Of a stretch of 14,169 nt of DNA, positions 13,939 to 14,169 are shown piece after piece. The stretch covers positions 1-14,169 of the forward strand of contig JAIPBB010000122.1 of NCBI GenBank assembly GCA_021739805.1, in the 5' to 3' direction. The notes under the pieces were generated by a model, which saw only the letters and a program-made list of their open reading frames with translations, searched no databases and was not told where the DNA came from. This DNA is from Saprospiraceae bacterium. GTDB taxonomy: Bacteria; Bacteroidota; Bacteroidia; Bacteroidales; JAIPBB01. Each line of letters opens with the position of its first letter. Position 1 is the first letter of the stretch. The position numbers and the translations under genes were made by a program.

Positions 13939-14169
13939 ATGGATTTCATTAACCCAAAACTCGAAGATTATGCTTTATTGCATACATCTGATGAAACGGA
14001 AGTTTTACAGCAATTAAACCGAGAAACTCATTTAAAAGTTTTACGTCCAAGAATGCTTTCAGGACATCTTCAGGGACGACTTTTATCGATGTTCAGCAAT
14101 ATGATAAAACCCGATAGAATATTGGAGGTTGGGACTTATACAGGATATGCAACAATTTGTCTTGCCGAA
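13939..14169 (+). CDS. Family 3 O-methyltransferase, SAM-dependent (partial, 3' end outside window)
   Basis: The ATG at 13939 opens a frame of 77 codons that runs off the right edge without a stop. It starts MDFINPKLEDYALLHTSDE, then shows NRETHLKVLRPRMLSGHLQG and ILEVGTYTGYATICLAE. The last is the glycine-rich S-adenosylmethionine-binding motif I (VGTYTGY) of caffeoyl-CoA/catechol-type O-methyltransferases. The N-terminal phrases match the soluble O-methyltransferase commonly found in Bacteroidota. The methyl acceptor is not known. It follows the T9SS gene by 11 nt in the same direction and is probably co-transcribed with it or read from within it. No separate promoter was seen in the gap. 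Confidence 0.9.
   Translation, partial: MDFINPKLEDYALLHTSDETEVLQQLNRETHLKVLRPRMLSGHLQGRLLSMFSNMIKPDRILEVGTYTGYATICLAE

Overview
The window is AT-rich bacterial DNA that points clearly to Bacteroidota. Two genes encode secreted proteins with type IX secretion (T9SS) C-terminal sorting domains. There is a Bacteroidota-style TonB-dependent receptor. No clear Shine-Dalgarno sequences precede the genes, and several genes have the phylum's TAnnTTTG -7 promoter box upstream. No rRNA, tRNA, CRISPR array, transposase or phage gene was seen.

Layout. (1) 3-782: the C-terminal glutaminase domain of PurL, cut by the left edge. (2) 780-1077: a gene-free stretch made almost entirely of 7-bp tandem units of several sequence families, interrupted by a 31-bp dispersed repeat. 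(3) 1078-6357: four co-directional genes, namely a polytopic membrane protein, a secreted thioredoxin-fold (TlpA-like) protein, a TonB-dependent outer-membrane receptor, and a YdfG-like short-chain dehydrogenase that starts 1 nt after the receptor stop. (4) 6358-7104: about 750 bp without a gene, packed with short hairpins, 7- and 8-bp tandem arrays and dispersed repeats, ending in a promoter-like sequence. (5) 7105-8892: a long-chain acyl-CoA synthetase. (6) 8893-9337: a second repeat-rich gap holding the same repeat families in a different order plus a 24-bp-arm inverted repeat. (7) 9338-11233 (minus) and 11390-13927 (plus): two divergently transcribed T9SS cargo proteins sharing a 156-bp control region. 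(8) 13939 to the right edge: the start of a family 3 O-methyltransferase.

Most genes are ordinary for the phylum: nucleotide and lipid housekeeping, envelope uptake and secreted surface proteins. Receptor and dehydrogenase are probably co-transcribed, but nothing in the sequence names the receptor's substrate. The two secreted proteins are probably exported through the outer membrane by T9SS and attached to the cell surface or released.

The unusual part is the non-coding DNA. Three of the intergenic gaps (about 1.5 kb in total) consist of heptameric tandem arrays whose 7-nt register persists even when the unit sequence changes completely, with other dispersed elements sitting inside them. 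Several arrays begin at or within a few bases of a stop codon. All shared repeats lie in the same orientation. I know of no named system that matches this. It resembles in outline the heptanucleotide STRR repeats described in cyanobacteria.
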